Shown here piece by piece: positions 1-7,664 of a stretch of 64,000 nt of DNA. The notes under the pieces were generated by a model that worked only from the letters and a program-made list of their open reading frames with translations, had not been told where the DNA came from and did not search any database. The translations under genes were made by a program, and so were the position numbers. Source of the stretch: Gammaproteobacteria bacterium. Lineage in GTDB: Bacteria; Pseudomonadota; Gammaproteobacteria; Steroidobacterales; Woeseiaceae. Numbering within the stretch: position 1 is the first letter of the stretch; every line of letters starts with the position of its first letter. The stretch spans positions 78,351 to 142,350 of the forward strand of contig JAHEGH010000001.1 of the NCBI GenBank assembly GCA_024639825.1, given 5' to 3'.

Positions 1-1
1 A

Positions 2-394
2 TCGCTCAAGCGTGCCTTCGCGGATGAGGGGCTGGAGCCCAATATTGGGTTCACGGCACGTGACGCTGATGTCATCAAGACCTACGTTCGCATGGGGCTC
101 GGCGTCGGCATCGTTGCCAGTATGGCTGCGGATTGCGCGGACAAGAAAGACCTGCAGGTCATCGATGCAGAAGGACTATTCCCGCGCAGCATGACCTGGA
201 TTGGCTATCGTCGGGATGCTGTCATGCGGCGCTATATGCTCGAGTTTCTGCAACTTTTCGCACCGCATATTGATGCCCGACAAATTGACGACCTGCGCCG
301 CGCGAACACTCAGGAAGCGGTCAACGAGCTGTTTCAGGGCAGAAAACTGCCGCTGCGCGGCGGCTGCGGCGATAGCATAACTGCAGTGGCCTAG
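2..394 (+). CDS. cysB: CysB-family LysR-type transcriptional regulator, C-terminal part
   Basis: This is the last 130 codons of a LysR-type regulator whose start lies left of the window. The visible part is the end of the periplasmic-binding-like effector domain. The stretch VIKTYVRMGLGVGIVASMA, followed by FAPHID and a final region like LFQGRKLP, matches the CysB/Cbl subgroup. CysB activates sulfate-assimilation genes in response to N-acetylserine. The gene ends in TAG 3 bp before a convergent SH3-protein gene, with no obvious terminator between them. Family assignment is good. CysB cannot be separated from Cbl or another paralogue without the N-terminus. Confidence 0.85.
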   Translation, partial: SLKRAFADEGLEPNIGFTARDADVIKTYVRMGLGVGIVASMAADCADKKDLQVIDAEGLFPRSMTWIGYRRDAVMRRYMLEFLQLFAPHIDARQIDDLRRANTQEAVNELFQGRKLPLRGGCGDSITAVA

Positions 395-397
395 CCG

Positions 398-985
398 CTA
401 GTAAATGCGAATTCCGCCGTGACGCCTGCGGCTGCGATAGTCAGACCACCAGAGTCCGCCCAGCAAGCCAACAATCAGGCAAACCAACGTTGCGCTGCCG
501 ACCCAACTCAGCGGCAAGCTGCCCTTGTACTGTTCCTTCATACCCTGGATTGACGCGTTCTCTGCCTGCAACGCCGTGATCTCGCTCCGGGCACTCTCGA
601 GTTGAGCATTCAGGGATGACGTTTCATCACGTAGTGCATCAATGGTTGCCGCGGGCTCTGCAAACGCCTGTTTTGCCTGTTCGAGTTCAGCAGCCAGTGC
701 GTCCCGTTCGGCGATGGTTTCCTCGACGATCAACTTTGCCGGCTTGTCGTCCACAAGGTAGGCGCTCTTCACCCAGCCTTCCGTGCCATCGGGCAGGCGG
801 ACATTCGCATAGTTGACGGCGCGAATCAGGACCTCCATCGACTGGCCGCTATCGAGTGTTCGAAACGCGCGGCCGCTCGTATCCTCAGCCTCATACAGGC
901 CGAGTTTCAGATTGTCAGTAACGTAGGCCGTCTCCGCCGCTGCCACGATAGGCAACAACGCCAGAACCCCAATAATCAGACGCAT
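398..985 (-). CDS. SH3 domain and membrane-anchor protein (TIGR04211/YgiM type)
   Basis: The 195-residue protein begins with a signal peptide cut around AAAETAYV. A bacterial SH3-type domain follows at about residues 20-80, with a GWVKSAYL end. Next comes a predicted coiled coil rich in Ala, Glu and Leu at about 85-150, a single transmembrane helix at about 160-180, and a short basic cytoplasmic tail (SRRRHGG). This order is that of the TIGR04211 SH3-and-anchor family (E. coli YgiM). The periplasmic domain probably contacts cell-wall material, though the exact role is unknown. The ATG start has a GGAG seven bases upstream. Confidence 0.85.
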   Translation of the reverse strand: MRLIIGVLALLPIVAAAETAYVTDNLKLGLYEAEDTSGRAFRTLDSGQSMEVLIRAVNYANVRLPDGTEGWVKSAYLVDDKPAKLIVEETIAERDALAAELEQAKQAFAEPAATIDALRDETSSLNAQLESARSEITALQAENASIQGMKEQYKGSLPLSWVGSATLVCLIVGLLGGLWWSDYRSRRRHGGIRIY

Positions 986-1043
986 AGTCGATCTCCAGTG
1001 CTGTGCGCGAGTGTACTACAAGCGAAATACTTAGCTGTGTGAA

Positions 1044-2471
1044 CTACTGCTCGTAGAGCCAGCGGAGTAATGCTTCCTGGACTTCCTCGCCCGGGCCGCG
1101 GTGGATATCTTCGAAATTCTGCAACACGACCACACTGAAACGGCGACCGGACCGGGCCTGCAGATAGCCTGCAATTGCGGTGACGTGATCAAGCGAACCC
1201 GTTTTCAGGTGGGCTTTGCCCACAAGCTCGCTACCTCTAAAGCGACGGGATAGTGTGCCGTCCAGACCCGTCAGAGACATAGATGCAAGGTACTCGGGCA
1301 TGTAGGGCTGCTTCCAGGCGAAGCGCAATAGTGAAGCCATGTCGACGGCAGTGATGCGCGATTCCCGCGACAGCCCGGCGCCGTTCTCGACAGCGAGCTC
1401 GGCAGGTTCCAGTCCGTTATTGCTCAACCATTTGCCAATAACTTCTCGCCCGCCCGCCTCGGTACCGGGCGGGCCGAGCACCTCCGCTGCCAGCGTGTAC
1501 AGAACCTGGCGCGCCATGACGTTATTGCTGTGCTTGTTGACGCTTGCGATCATCTCGGTGAGCGATGGCGACTCAAAAGTAAGAACTGGCTCCATGTCTT
1601 CCGGCGCAACTGCCTTGCGCCAACCGCCTCCCAGCGTCCCACCCGATTCCCGCCAGAGAGACGAGAACAGCCCGTAGGCGAATTCGTTGTGGGAAAGCGC
1701 AGTCCGATCCATCGCGTAGCGCTTGCAACCACTGGGAAATCGTCCCGAGAACGTCACATGGTCGTTATCGCTGTTGTTTGTCACTGTTATCCCGCGCTGG
1801 TATCCACCGCAGTAACCGGGTACAAGCTTCAACCGGTTGTCCACGCTCAGGTTTCCGAGCTGCGGGTCGAGCCGGACCGTCACCGACTGACCGTCCGGCT
1901 CAAACCAGTAGCGCACTACTTTAAAGTTCATGAGTAATGCGTTGGGCGCAACGTTGTACGCACGCAGCGGCTGCTTGTCGAATGCGGCGGGATCGTACTC
2001 GCCGATGTCAAAGTAACTATCGTCAAGCAGGAGGTCGCCGGAGATGCTATCGATGCCTGACTGACGAATACCTCGCAGCATTTGCCAGACACGCTCGGTT
2101 ACAAGAAACGGATCGCCATGACCTTTCAACAGCAGGTCACCCTCCAGCTTTCCATCCTTGATCTCGCCAAGCGCATAGATGTCGGTCTTCCACCGGTAGG
2201 CAGGACCCAGGACATCAAGGGCGACCAAAGTGGTCAGGAGCTTCATGGTTGATGCGGGATTGCGCGGCTCCTCGGGTAGCCATGCCAGCACTACTTCACC
2301 GGTATCGACATCCTCGACGTGAATACTCAGCGAGTCCTGCGGTACCTGGCGTACCTGCAGTGCGCTGCGAACACCGGCCGGCAGTTCTTCCTCGTCTGCG
2401 TGCCCTACGCCATGACACAGCAGTGAGGCCAACAGCAGGCTGGCAAGGAGGTCGCGCAAGCAGTCAGGCAT
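1044..2471 (-). CDS. dacB: D-alanyl-D-alanine carboxypeptidase/endopeptidase, PBP4 type (peptidase S13)
   Basis: This periplasmic penicillin-binding protein of about 475 residues trims pentapeptides and cuts D-Ala-mDAP crosslinks in peptidoglycan. A signal peptide (LLASLLLASLLCHGVGHA) is followed by the three active-site motifs: STMK at about residue 74 with the acylated serine, SNN in VNKHSNNVM, and KTG in AHLKTGSLD. The long insertion between the first two motifs is typical of PBP4. An upstream in-frame ATG exists at 2522. I prefer the ATG at 2471 because the signal peptide begins there and its start overlaps the stop of the preceding TVP38-like gene, implying translational coupling. It is the third gene of the sigma-54-regulator operon. 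Confidence 0.9.
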   Translation of the reverse strand: MPDCLRDLLASLLLASLLCHGVGHADEEELPAGVRSALQVRQVPQDSLSIHVEDVDTGEVVLAWLPEEPRNPASTMKLLTTLVALDVLGPAYRWKTDIYALGEIKDGKLEGDLLLKGHGDPFLVTERVWQMLRGIRQSGIDSISGDLLLDDSYFDIGEYDPAAFDKQPLRAYNVAPNALLMNFKVVRYWFEPDGQSVTVRLDPQLGNLSVDNRLKLVPGYCGGYQRGITVTNNSDNDHVTFSGRFPSGCKRYAMDRTALSHNEFAYGLFSSLWRESGGTLGGGWRKAVAPEDMEPVLTFESPSLTEMIASVNKHSNNVMARQVLYTLAAEVLGPPGTEAGGREVIGKWLSNNGLEPAELAVENGAGLSRESRITAVDMASLLRFAWKQPYMPEYLASMSLTGLDGTLSRRFRGSELVGKAHLKTGSLDHVTAIAGYLQARSGRRFSVVVLQNFEDIHRGPGEEVQEALLRWLYEQ

Positions 2472-3174
2472 TGTCCGATTCCATTTTGGGCAGGTGGCGA
2501 TCGAGCGCGCGGCTCGCGGCACGATGCATGACCCATGTCAGCACAACAATCGCGATGAGGCCAGCGCCACCAAGCCAGTAACCGAGTGTTGTCGGAGTTG
2601 CCTCGCCGGATAATATCTCTCCGATATCGCGAGCCAGTGTTCCGAGATAGACGTACAGGGCGACCGGCATGAGCATGCCGACGGCGGTCGCCAGCAGGTG
2701 CACCCGCGCCCGGACCGACGTGATGCCATACATGTAGTTAAGCAGATTAAACGGAATAACGAGCGACAGCCGCGTCAACACAACAATAAGGAATGCTTCC
2801 TCCCGCAGTCCTGCCTCGATAGCCCGGAGTCGTGGATTGCCCGCGACTTTTGCGGCGACCCACTCGCGGGCGACGAGGCGACCTGCCAGGAAGGCGCTTT
2901 GCGCGCCCAGCGTTATTGCGAGCGCGGAAACCAGCGTGCCAATGCCCAGCCCGAACAGGTAGCCTGCGATCATCATGGAGCCGGAACCGGGGACGAACAG
3001 GACCGTCGCCAGGACTACGCACACTGTATAAACGAACGCCCCTGCGAGCGGGTTGGCCTGCGCCCAGTTGACCATTGCCAGCACAGGTTCGGCGATGGGC
3101 GTCACATACACGGCGTAGACGAGGGCGAGAAATATCACCACCATCACGAGGCGATTGAATATGCGTCGATTCAT
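2464..3174 (-). CDS. TVP38/TMEM64 (DedA/SNARE-associated) family membrane protein
   Basis: The 236-residue polytopic inner-membrane protein has about five to six hydrophobic segments. It carries the family-specific loops FVPGSGSMMIAGYLFG (residues about 60-75) and a second re-entrant-like stretch, LTRLSLVIPFNLLNYMYG. Members are thought to be lipid scramblases or transporters, some for undecaprenyl phosphate or phospholipids; the substrate here is not known. The start overlaps the stop of the sigma-54 regulator gene by one base (TAATG), and its 3' end overlaps the PBP4 gene. The three genes are therefore one operon, which suggests an envelope-related role. Confidence 0.85.
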   Translation of the reverse strand: MNRRIFNRLVMVVIFLALVYAVYVTPIAEPVLAMVNWAQANPLAGAFVYTVCVVLATVLFVPGSGSMMIAGYLFGLGIGTLVSALAITLGAQSAFLAGRLVAREWVAAKVAGNPRLRAIEAGLREEAFLIVVLTRLSLVIPFNLLNYMYGITSVRARVHLLATAVGMLMPVALYVYLGTLARDIGEILSGEATPTTLGYWLGGAGLIAIVVLTWVMHRAASRALDRHLPKMESDNA

Positions 3175-4970
3175 TACGCTGGTCTCTTGATCCTGAGCGT
3201 GCGGATGCGATCCGCGAGTGTGGTTGGGCGCACGCCCAGCAATTCTGCTGCGCCACCCTTGCCCGACACCTTCCAGTCAGCCTGCTCAAGTGCCCTTATC
3301 AGGTTGGTTTTCTGGAACTCCCGCATTTCTTTTTCGGTCAGTGGCCCTTCGCCGCGCGGCTCGACCGGCGCCGTGCGTTCTTCGTCGAATTTTAGTTCCG
3401 GCATGGACAGATCCAGGCGCAGCGACTTGCCGGGGGACAGAATAACGGCGCGCTCAATCACGTTCTTGAGCTCGCGCACATTACCGGGCCAGCTATAGGA
3501 TTTCATGTTGGCGACCTGCGAGCGCGTGAGCGTCAGCGCTTCGCGGCCAAAATCCTTGCAGGTCTGCTCAAGGAAGTGCTGTGCAAGCTGCACGATGTCG
3601 TCACCACGCTCGCGCAGTGGCGGTACGTCCACCGGGAACACGCTTATGCGATAGAAGAGATCCTCGCGGAACTCGCCATCGACGATCAGGCGCTCGAGAT
3701 CGCGATTGGTCGCCGCAATGACACGAACGTCGACGGACTTCGTGATGTCGTCACCAACCCGCTCGAATTCACTCTCCTGCAGGACACGCAGCAACTTGCC
3801 CTGCAACTCGAGAGGAATTTCGCCGATTTCGTCGAGAAAAATCGTACCGCCATCCGCAAGCTGAAATCGTCCAATTCGATCCCGGTGCGCACCTGTGAAG
3901 GCGCCCTTCACGTGACCGAAGAACTCACTTTCAAACAGTTCCTTGGGAATAGACGCGCAGTTCACTTTGACAAGCGGCCCATCAGAACGAGGGCTTCGAG
4001 CGTGGATTTCCCTCGCGACGAGCTCTTTGCCGACGCCCGACTCGCCCTGTACGAGTACGCTGGCCGGCGTCTCCGCCACGGCTTCAATGCGTTTCAACAT
4101 CCGTCTCAGAGCCTGGCTGGTTCCAACAATACGGCCGAAATTCAGTGCGACGTTGACTTCCTCGCGCAGGTAGTCGCGTTCGTTCTCCAGTTCCTCACGC
4201 AGGCGGGCGTTTTCGGCGAGGGTCCGCCGCAGCTCTCGTTCGGCACGATTTCTCTCAGTGACGTCTTTGGATGCCACGAGCATTCTGTCGACGTGGCCAT
4301 GTTCGTCGCGATGTGAGATTGCCGACATGATGAGGTCGATTGGCTGGCCATCCTTGGCAACCATCTGGCGTTCAAGGTTGTTGAAGTCTCCTTCGGCGAT
4401 CAGCTCACGCAAACCACCGTCGGCGTATTTCTTCTGGTCAGCGATGCTCATGAAATCCGTAACCGGGCGGCCCAGCACTTCGTCGCGCGTGAATCCCAGT
4501 TTACTGAGCCAATGGTCCGTGACCGTGATGATCAGACCGTCCCCATCCACCGTGTGCAGCATGGCTGGCGTCGATCGATACAGGGTGCGGTACTTGAAGT
4601 TCGCGCGTGCCTGGTCGGACAGCTCCGAATACATGGCGACTGTCCGCAGATATTTGCCCTCAGCATCGTACTCGACAAATGCATTCGTGACGCACTCAAC
4701 AATCTCGCCCGAAGACGTGACGAATGACACGGGCTTGTTCTCAAGCTTGCCGCGCCTGCGCAATGCCGGACGTAATTCGTGCACGATACACTCGGCCGTT
4801 TCCTCGGTCGCGAATTCCTCCGGACGGTGCCCAACCATGTCCTCGAGTTCATAGCCAAGGCGCTCCAGCATGGCGTCATTGACGTCAAGATAGGCGCCGT
4901 CTTCGGCGATCGACGTGGTCATAACCGGCGCCTTGCGAAACAACCACTCGTAATCGTCCTTTGAAATCAT
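3174..4970 (-). CDS. Sigma-54-dependent activator with two PAS domains
   Basis: This 598-residue bacterial enhancer-binding protein has PAS domains at about residues 5-115 and 125-240 and a short coiled coil at about 240-275. The AAA+ domain follows at about 285-515 and a Fis-type helix-turn-helix at about 555-598. The AAA+ domain keeps Walker A (GESGVGKE), the sigma-54-contacting GAFTGA loop, Walker B ([11 protein letters not shown]) and the arginine-finger region ([14 protein letters not shown]), so it should be able to remodel sigma-54 polymerase. There is no receiver domain, so the signal is probably sensed by the PAS domains. Downstream are the TVP38-like and PBP4 genes. Immediately upstream, and divergent, are a palindromic site and a -24/-12 promoter, the most likely target. 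Confidence 0.93.
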   Translation of the reverse strand: MISKDDYEWLFRKAPVMTTSIAEDGAYLDVNDAMLERLGYELEDMVGHRPEEFATEETAECIVHELRPALRRRGKLENKPVSFVTSSGEIVECVTNAFVEYDAEGKYLRTVAMYSELSDQARANFKYRTLYRSTPAMLHTVDGDGLIITVTDHWLSKLGFTRDEVLGRPVTDFMSIADQKKYADGGLRELIAEGDFNNLERQMVAKDGQPIDLIMSAISHRDEHGHVDRMLVASKDVTERNRAERELRRTLAENARLREELENERDYLREEVNVALNFGRIVGTSQALRRMLKRIEAVAETPASVLVQGESGVGKELVAREIHARSPRSDGPLVKVNCASIPKELFESEFFGHVKGAFTGAHRDRIGRFQLADGGTIFLDEIGEIPLELQGKLLRVLQESEFERVGDDITKSVDVRVIAATNRDLERLIVDGEFREDLFYRISVFPVDVPPLRERGDDIVQLAQHFLEQTCKDFGREALTLTRSQVANMKSYSWPGNVRELKNVIERAVILSPGKSLRLDLSMPELKFDEERTAPVEPRGEGPLTEKEMREFQKTNLIRALEQADWKVSGKGGAAELLGVRPTTLADRIRTLRIKRPA

Positions 4971-4983
4971 CGGCGCATGATAT

Positions 4984-5034
4984 ACGGAATTTCGTAAATT
5001 GTCCTACGATTTTTCGTAATTTACGAAATTCCGT
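4984..5034. promoter_or_regulatory. Palindromic upstream activator site for the adjacent sigma-54 activator (predicted)
   Basis: A perfect 17-bp inverted repeat, ACGGAATTTCGTAAATT at 4984-5000 and its complement at 5018-5034, has a 17-nt spacer. Inside it, 5012-5028 is a tighter dyad of TTTCGTAA and TTACGAAA around a single central base, and a further TTTCGTAA copy lies at 4990-4997. The centre is about 90-100 bp upstream of the start predicted for the -24/-12 promoter, the normal distance for an enhancer site. It also sits 14 bp before the activator gene's own ATG, so autoregulation is possible. The pairing of protein and site is inference from position. Confidence 0.7.
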
Positions 5035-5081
5035 AATTTCTATTTTTGAGTTAAGCCTCTGTTTTATAAGCATTTAGCAAG

Positions 5082-5099
5082 TTGGCACAAGAAATGCAT
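5082..5099 (+). promoter_or_regulatory. Sigma-54 (-24/-12) promoter
   Basis: TTGGCACAAGAAATGCAT fits the RpoN consensus (TTGGCACG, four bases, TTGCA) with two mismatches, and it has the invariant GG and GC separated by exactly ten bases (GG 5084-5085, GC 5096-5097). The predicted start is near 5109, giving a 54-nt leader before the 94-codon gene at 5163. The enhancer-like palindrome lies upstream on the same side. Confidence 0.85.
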
Positions 5100-5162
5100 T
5101 AAGGAAGACAGAATGTATTACCTCTGAATCCCAGAATAACCGAATTTTTAAAGGACACACTG

Positions 5163-5447
5163 ATGAAAGCCAAGAACATTGAAAACAATCTCGCGCTGGT
5201 AGGCGCGCTGATCGTTTTAGTTGGCGTTTCGTTTGCCGCCGAGGACGCCCTCGGCTTTGAAGCCGCTGACGTAACCGCCACGGCCGTTGCAATTCACAAC
5301 GTAGCCGCCAGCACCACAAGCGGTGCGGCGAAAGCTAATGCCGACGCGGCAGCGCTGGCTGCCAAATCCCTGGCACGCGAAAACTGGCTCGACCTTGATA
5401 TCAAGCTTGACGACCACAGGTCTACGCTGGTTGCAGACAAGAAGTAA
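5163..5447 (+). CDS. Small exported or membrane-anchored Ala-rich protein, sigma-54 controlled
   Basis: I do not recognise this 94-residue protein. An N-terminal segment (MKAKNIENN, then a hydrophobic run ALVGALIVLVGVSFA) is a signal peptide or single anchor. The rest is very rich in Ala, with helical AKANADAAALAAKSLA at about 57-72, and ends in a charged tail (LDIKLDDHRSTLVADKK). There is no cysteine. AAAGGA lies eight bases before the ATG. It is the only gene between a strong -24/-12 promoter and a strong terminator, so it is probably expressed alone and abundantly when the neighbouring PAS-AAA+ activator is switched on. A structural or envelope-stress role is conceivable but not shown. Confidence 0.8.
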   Translation: MKAKNIENNLALVGALIVLVGVSFAAEDALGFEAADVTATAVAIHNVAASTTSGAAKANADAAALAAKSLARENWLDLDIKLDDHRSTLVADKK

Positions 5448-5596
5448 GGTCTGACAAGAACCCCCCTTCGGTTGCGACCCGAGCAGGTATCTCTCTCCCC
5501 CGAAGACCTGGTCGCGCTTCCGAAAACAGAGCCCGATGGATTGCGGCTCTTACGGACCTGGAAGGTCCGGCGGCATTCCCCCAAGCCGCTAACTAT
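5448..5596 (+). other. Structured 3' untranslated region of the 94-codon transcript
   Basis: This 149-nt stretch lies between the stop codon and the terminator, contains no plausible gene, and should be transcribed with the upstream gene. It contains a seven-pair hairpin, CGGACCT-GGA-AGGTCCG, at 5553-5569, and several C-rich and G-rich runs that could pair. It could act as a 3'-derived small RNA or simply stabilise the message. No known RNA family was recognised. Confidence 0.4.
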
Positions 5597-5627
5597 GGGC
5601 GCCGGCTCGCCGGCGCCCTTTCTTTTT
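5597..5627 (+). terminator. Rho-independent terminator
   Basis: GGGCGCCGGC and GCCGGCGCCC form a very GC-rich stem (5597-5618) with a minimal loop, followed by TTTCTTTTT. It closes the sigma-54-controlled transcript. No U-run is present for the opposite strand. Confidence 0.9.
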
Positions 5628-5644
5628 GTCCGCATTGTTCGTGC

Positions 5645-5917
5645 CTAGTCATCGGCAACCCTGTCCCGATGCGCTTCGGCGCGAGAATTTAGATGATTTG
5701 AATTGCGGTTACTGATCGACTTGCGCAGGCGCTTGAGCCATGCCCGTGCCCAGGTAAACTCGATACTCAGAATCGCAAGCCCCACAGGGATTACAATCAA
5801 TGCCGGACCCGGCGTAACCAGCATCACCACACCGACCGCAAGAACCGTAGCGCCTACAACGCCGATTATGATCCGTCGTGCGGTCTTGTATGTAAGATGC
5901 GCGGCTCGCCTGATCAA
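5645..5917 (-). CDS. PGPGW-type small transmembrane protein (TIGR02611-like)
   Basis: The 90-residue protein has a basic N-terminus and two adjacent hydrophobic helices (IIIGVVGATVLAVGVVMLV and ALIVIPVGLAILSIEF) separated by the TPGPA turn characteristic of the PGPGW family. WARAWLKRL and a hydrophilic tail follow. The function of the family is unknown. I place the start at TTG 5917, which has AAGGA seven bases upstream; no ATG precedes the first helix. The gene is convergent with the Ala-rich protein gene. Confidence 0.75.
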   Translation of the reverse strand: MIRRAAHLTYKTARRIIIGVVGATVLAVGVVMLVTPGPALIVIPVGLAILSIEFTWARAWLKRLRKSISNRNSNHLNSRAEAHRDRVADD

Positions 5918-5962
5918 TCAAAGATCCTTCGCTTTTTCCGTGCTGTGTCGTAGCCTTGGTGC

Positions 5963-6481
5963 ATGAACATCAACCGGGTATCTATTTTAGCGCTGTTTGT
6001 CGCTACAGGTTACATTCCGACCGCCTTTGCCGGCGAAAGTGTCGCCGTTGTAGCAGAAGAGGCGGAAATTGTGGTCACGCCTCGAGCTGCCAACTTGAAG
6101 TTGATCGAATTGCCGGCACTCGATGTCGCTCTTCGCGCAACATTCCAGTGCGCCGGCATTGCTGAGTCACTGACGCTAAGTGTCGCCGATTCGTATACAA
6201 CACTGGGGCAAGACGCGATCGCGGACCAGCGATCAGCAAACCTGTTGCTGACCGTACCCGCACCACAACTATCGCTGGCAGCAAGCAGCGGTTTCTGCCT
6301 CAAGGATGATGTGGCAAGTACGAACGAACTGCTGGTGCCCGGCCTCGCGACCGCGCATGCCTCATTGCGCTGCAGGACTGAAGATGGCGTAACGGTGCAT
6401 TTCGCCAGCGGACCGTTGCAGGTCAGGCTGCGCTGCAGCCGCCCCTCGACCGAGGATCAGGACCCGCCGTCGGACAGGTGA
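5963..6481 (+). CDS. Hypothetical secreted protein
   Basis: No family is recognised. The 172-residue product has a signal peptide ending near TAFAGES. The mature part is mainly predicted beta strand, with four cysteines (two pairs; FQCAG, GFCLK, LRCRT, RLRCS) that could form periplasmic disulfides. The C-terminus is acidic and Pro-rich (PSTEDQDPPSDR). Its last 25 bp overlap the end of the convergent dienelactone-hydrolase gene. The 45-bp gap from the divergent PGPGW gene must hold both promoters. Confidence 0.6.
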   Translation: MNINRVSILALFVATGYIPTAFAGESVAVVAEEAEIVVTPRAANLKLIELPALDVALRATFQCAGIAESLTLSVADSYTTLGQDAIADQRSANLLLTVPAPQLSLAASSGFCLKDDVASTNELLVPGLATAHASLRCRTEDGVTVHFASGPLQVRLRCSRPSTEDQDPPSDR

Positions 6482-7365
6482 CGGCCCAGGAATTCGATGG
6501 TCTTCTCCCAGGCGTCGGTTGCCGCTTCTGCGTTGTAGTTCGTGCCGGTTGGATTGGCGAACGCGTGTCCGACCCCCGGGTAAATGTGAATCTCGTGGTC
6601 CTTACGCAGGTGCTCCAGGGCGTCGCGAAACGCTTCGACAGAGTCCACCTTGATACCCGCATCATCAGCTCCGAATAAGCCGAGAATAGGTGCGTTTATC
6701 GCACGGAGCTTGTCTTCGTCAGCCGTAACCTGCCCATAGTAAATGACGCTCGCATCGAGATCGTCCGGAAACAGCTGCGCCGTGTTCAATGACCAGCCGC
6801 CGCCGAAACACCAACCCAATGACCCAACACGAGGTGCTCCTGCTGTCGCCAGGAATTGATAGGCGCCACGAAGGTTTTGCCGGGCCACCTCGGGTTCCTC
6901 GACGACCTCGAGCATCAACGCCCGTGCCTGCGCCGGTGTGCTCGCCGTCCGGCCACCGTACAAATCGACGGCCAGTACCATGTAGCCTTCCCCGGCAAGG
7001 CGATCGGCCATTGCACGGACATTGTCGTTCAGGCCCCACCATTCGTGAATCACGATCAATGCAGGCAGCGGTTCCAACATATCGGACGGCGCTGAAAAAT
7101 AGCCGTATACGTTTTGGTCCCCCACTTCGACATAAGGCATTTTGGGATCCGAAATAACGGCCCGCGCCGGCGCGATTTCAGCAACGGGGCTCGGCTCTGT
7201 CGTGTCTTTCGCATGCTCCCTCGACATGGCTTCGGCGTTCTCACGGCCCGCTACCTTGTCAGATTCGTCGTTGACAGTCTCTTCTTTTGCGCAAGCGCTC
7301 AATAACAGGCCACTAACCAGAAGCGCGGCAAGCATGCCCGTTTTTGAAAGACTGGCTGTCAACAT
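6457..7365 (-). CDS. Dienelactone hydrolase-family lipoprotein
   Basis: This alpha/beta-hydrolase of about 302 residues begins with a lipoprotein signal (LLVSGLLLSAC), so it is predicted to be lipid-anchored in the envelope. The Cys-Asp-His triad of the DLH family is visible: GWCFGGG with the nucleophile, GADDAG with the acid and GVGHAF with the histidine. The oxyanion region EWWGLN is also present. The substrate is unknown. The ATG at 7365 is preceded by AGGA at seven bases and starts directly with the lipoprotein signal, so the longer possible N-terminus up to 7485 is rejected. Confidence 0.88.
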   Translation of the reverse strand: MLTASLSKTGMLAALLVSGLLLSACAKEETVNDESDKVAGRENAEAMSREHAKDTTEPSPVAEIAPARAVISDPKMPYVEVGDQNVYGYFSAPSDMLEPLPALIVIHEWWGLNDNVRAMADRLAGEGYMVLAVDLYGGRTASTPAQARALMLEVVEEPEVARQNLRGAYQFLATAGAPRVGSLGWCFGGGWSLNTAQLFPDDLDASVIYYGQVTADEDKLRAINAPILGLFGADDAGIKVDSVEAFRDALEHLRKDHEIHIYPGVGHAFANPTGTNYNAEAATDAWEKTIEFLGRHLSDGGS

Positions 7366-7417
7366 TCTCGGTTCCTGGTGTCTTGAGGAGTGCCGTAGTT
7401 TAAAACAATGCGCGGCG

Positions 7418-7591
7418 CTAGTCCCACTCATCATCGTCCCACTCCTTGAGTTTGCTCTTGTCGACCTGCTTCCATTGCTGTTCACTTAGGCGGTTGTAGC
7501 TGACAATCTTGGCGATCGTATAGATGACAATCACAGCGATCATGACAAGAAGAAAAATCAGGCCTTTTGGCATCGCGTTCTGCCCCGACAT
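7418..7591 (-). CDS. 57-residue single-pass membrane protein
   Basis: A short reading frame starts MSGQNAMPKG, continues with a hydrophobic helix (LIFLLVMIAVIVIYTIAKIV) and ends in a polar tail with three tryptophans and an acidic finish (KEWDDDEWD). The layout of N-out helix plus charged cytoplasmic tail is that of a genuine small membrane protein. The internal ATG at 7573 (MPKG) has a GGGGC-type ribosome site and may be the true start, giving 51 residues. The gene lies between the DLH lipoprotein and the divergent ABC ATPase. No family recognised. Confidence 0.6.
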   Translation of the reverse strand: MSGQNAMPKGLIFLLVMIAVIVIYTIAKIVSYNRLSEQQWKQVDKSKLKEWDDDEWD

Positions 7592-7664
7592 TTACTGTGT
7601 TCACAGCATAGCATCGGCTTGAGCGCTCCGTCAGTGAGCGACACAGGATAAGGCGGAAAAATCG

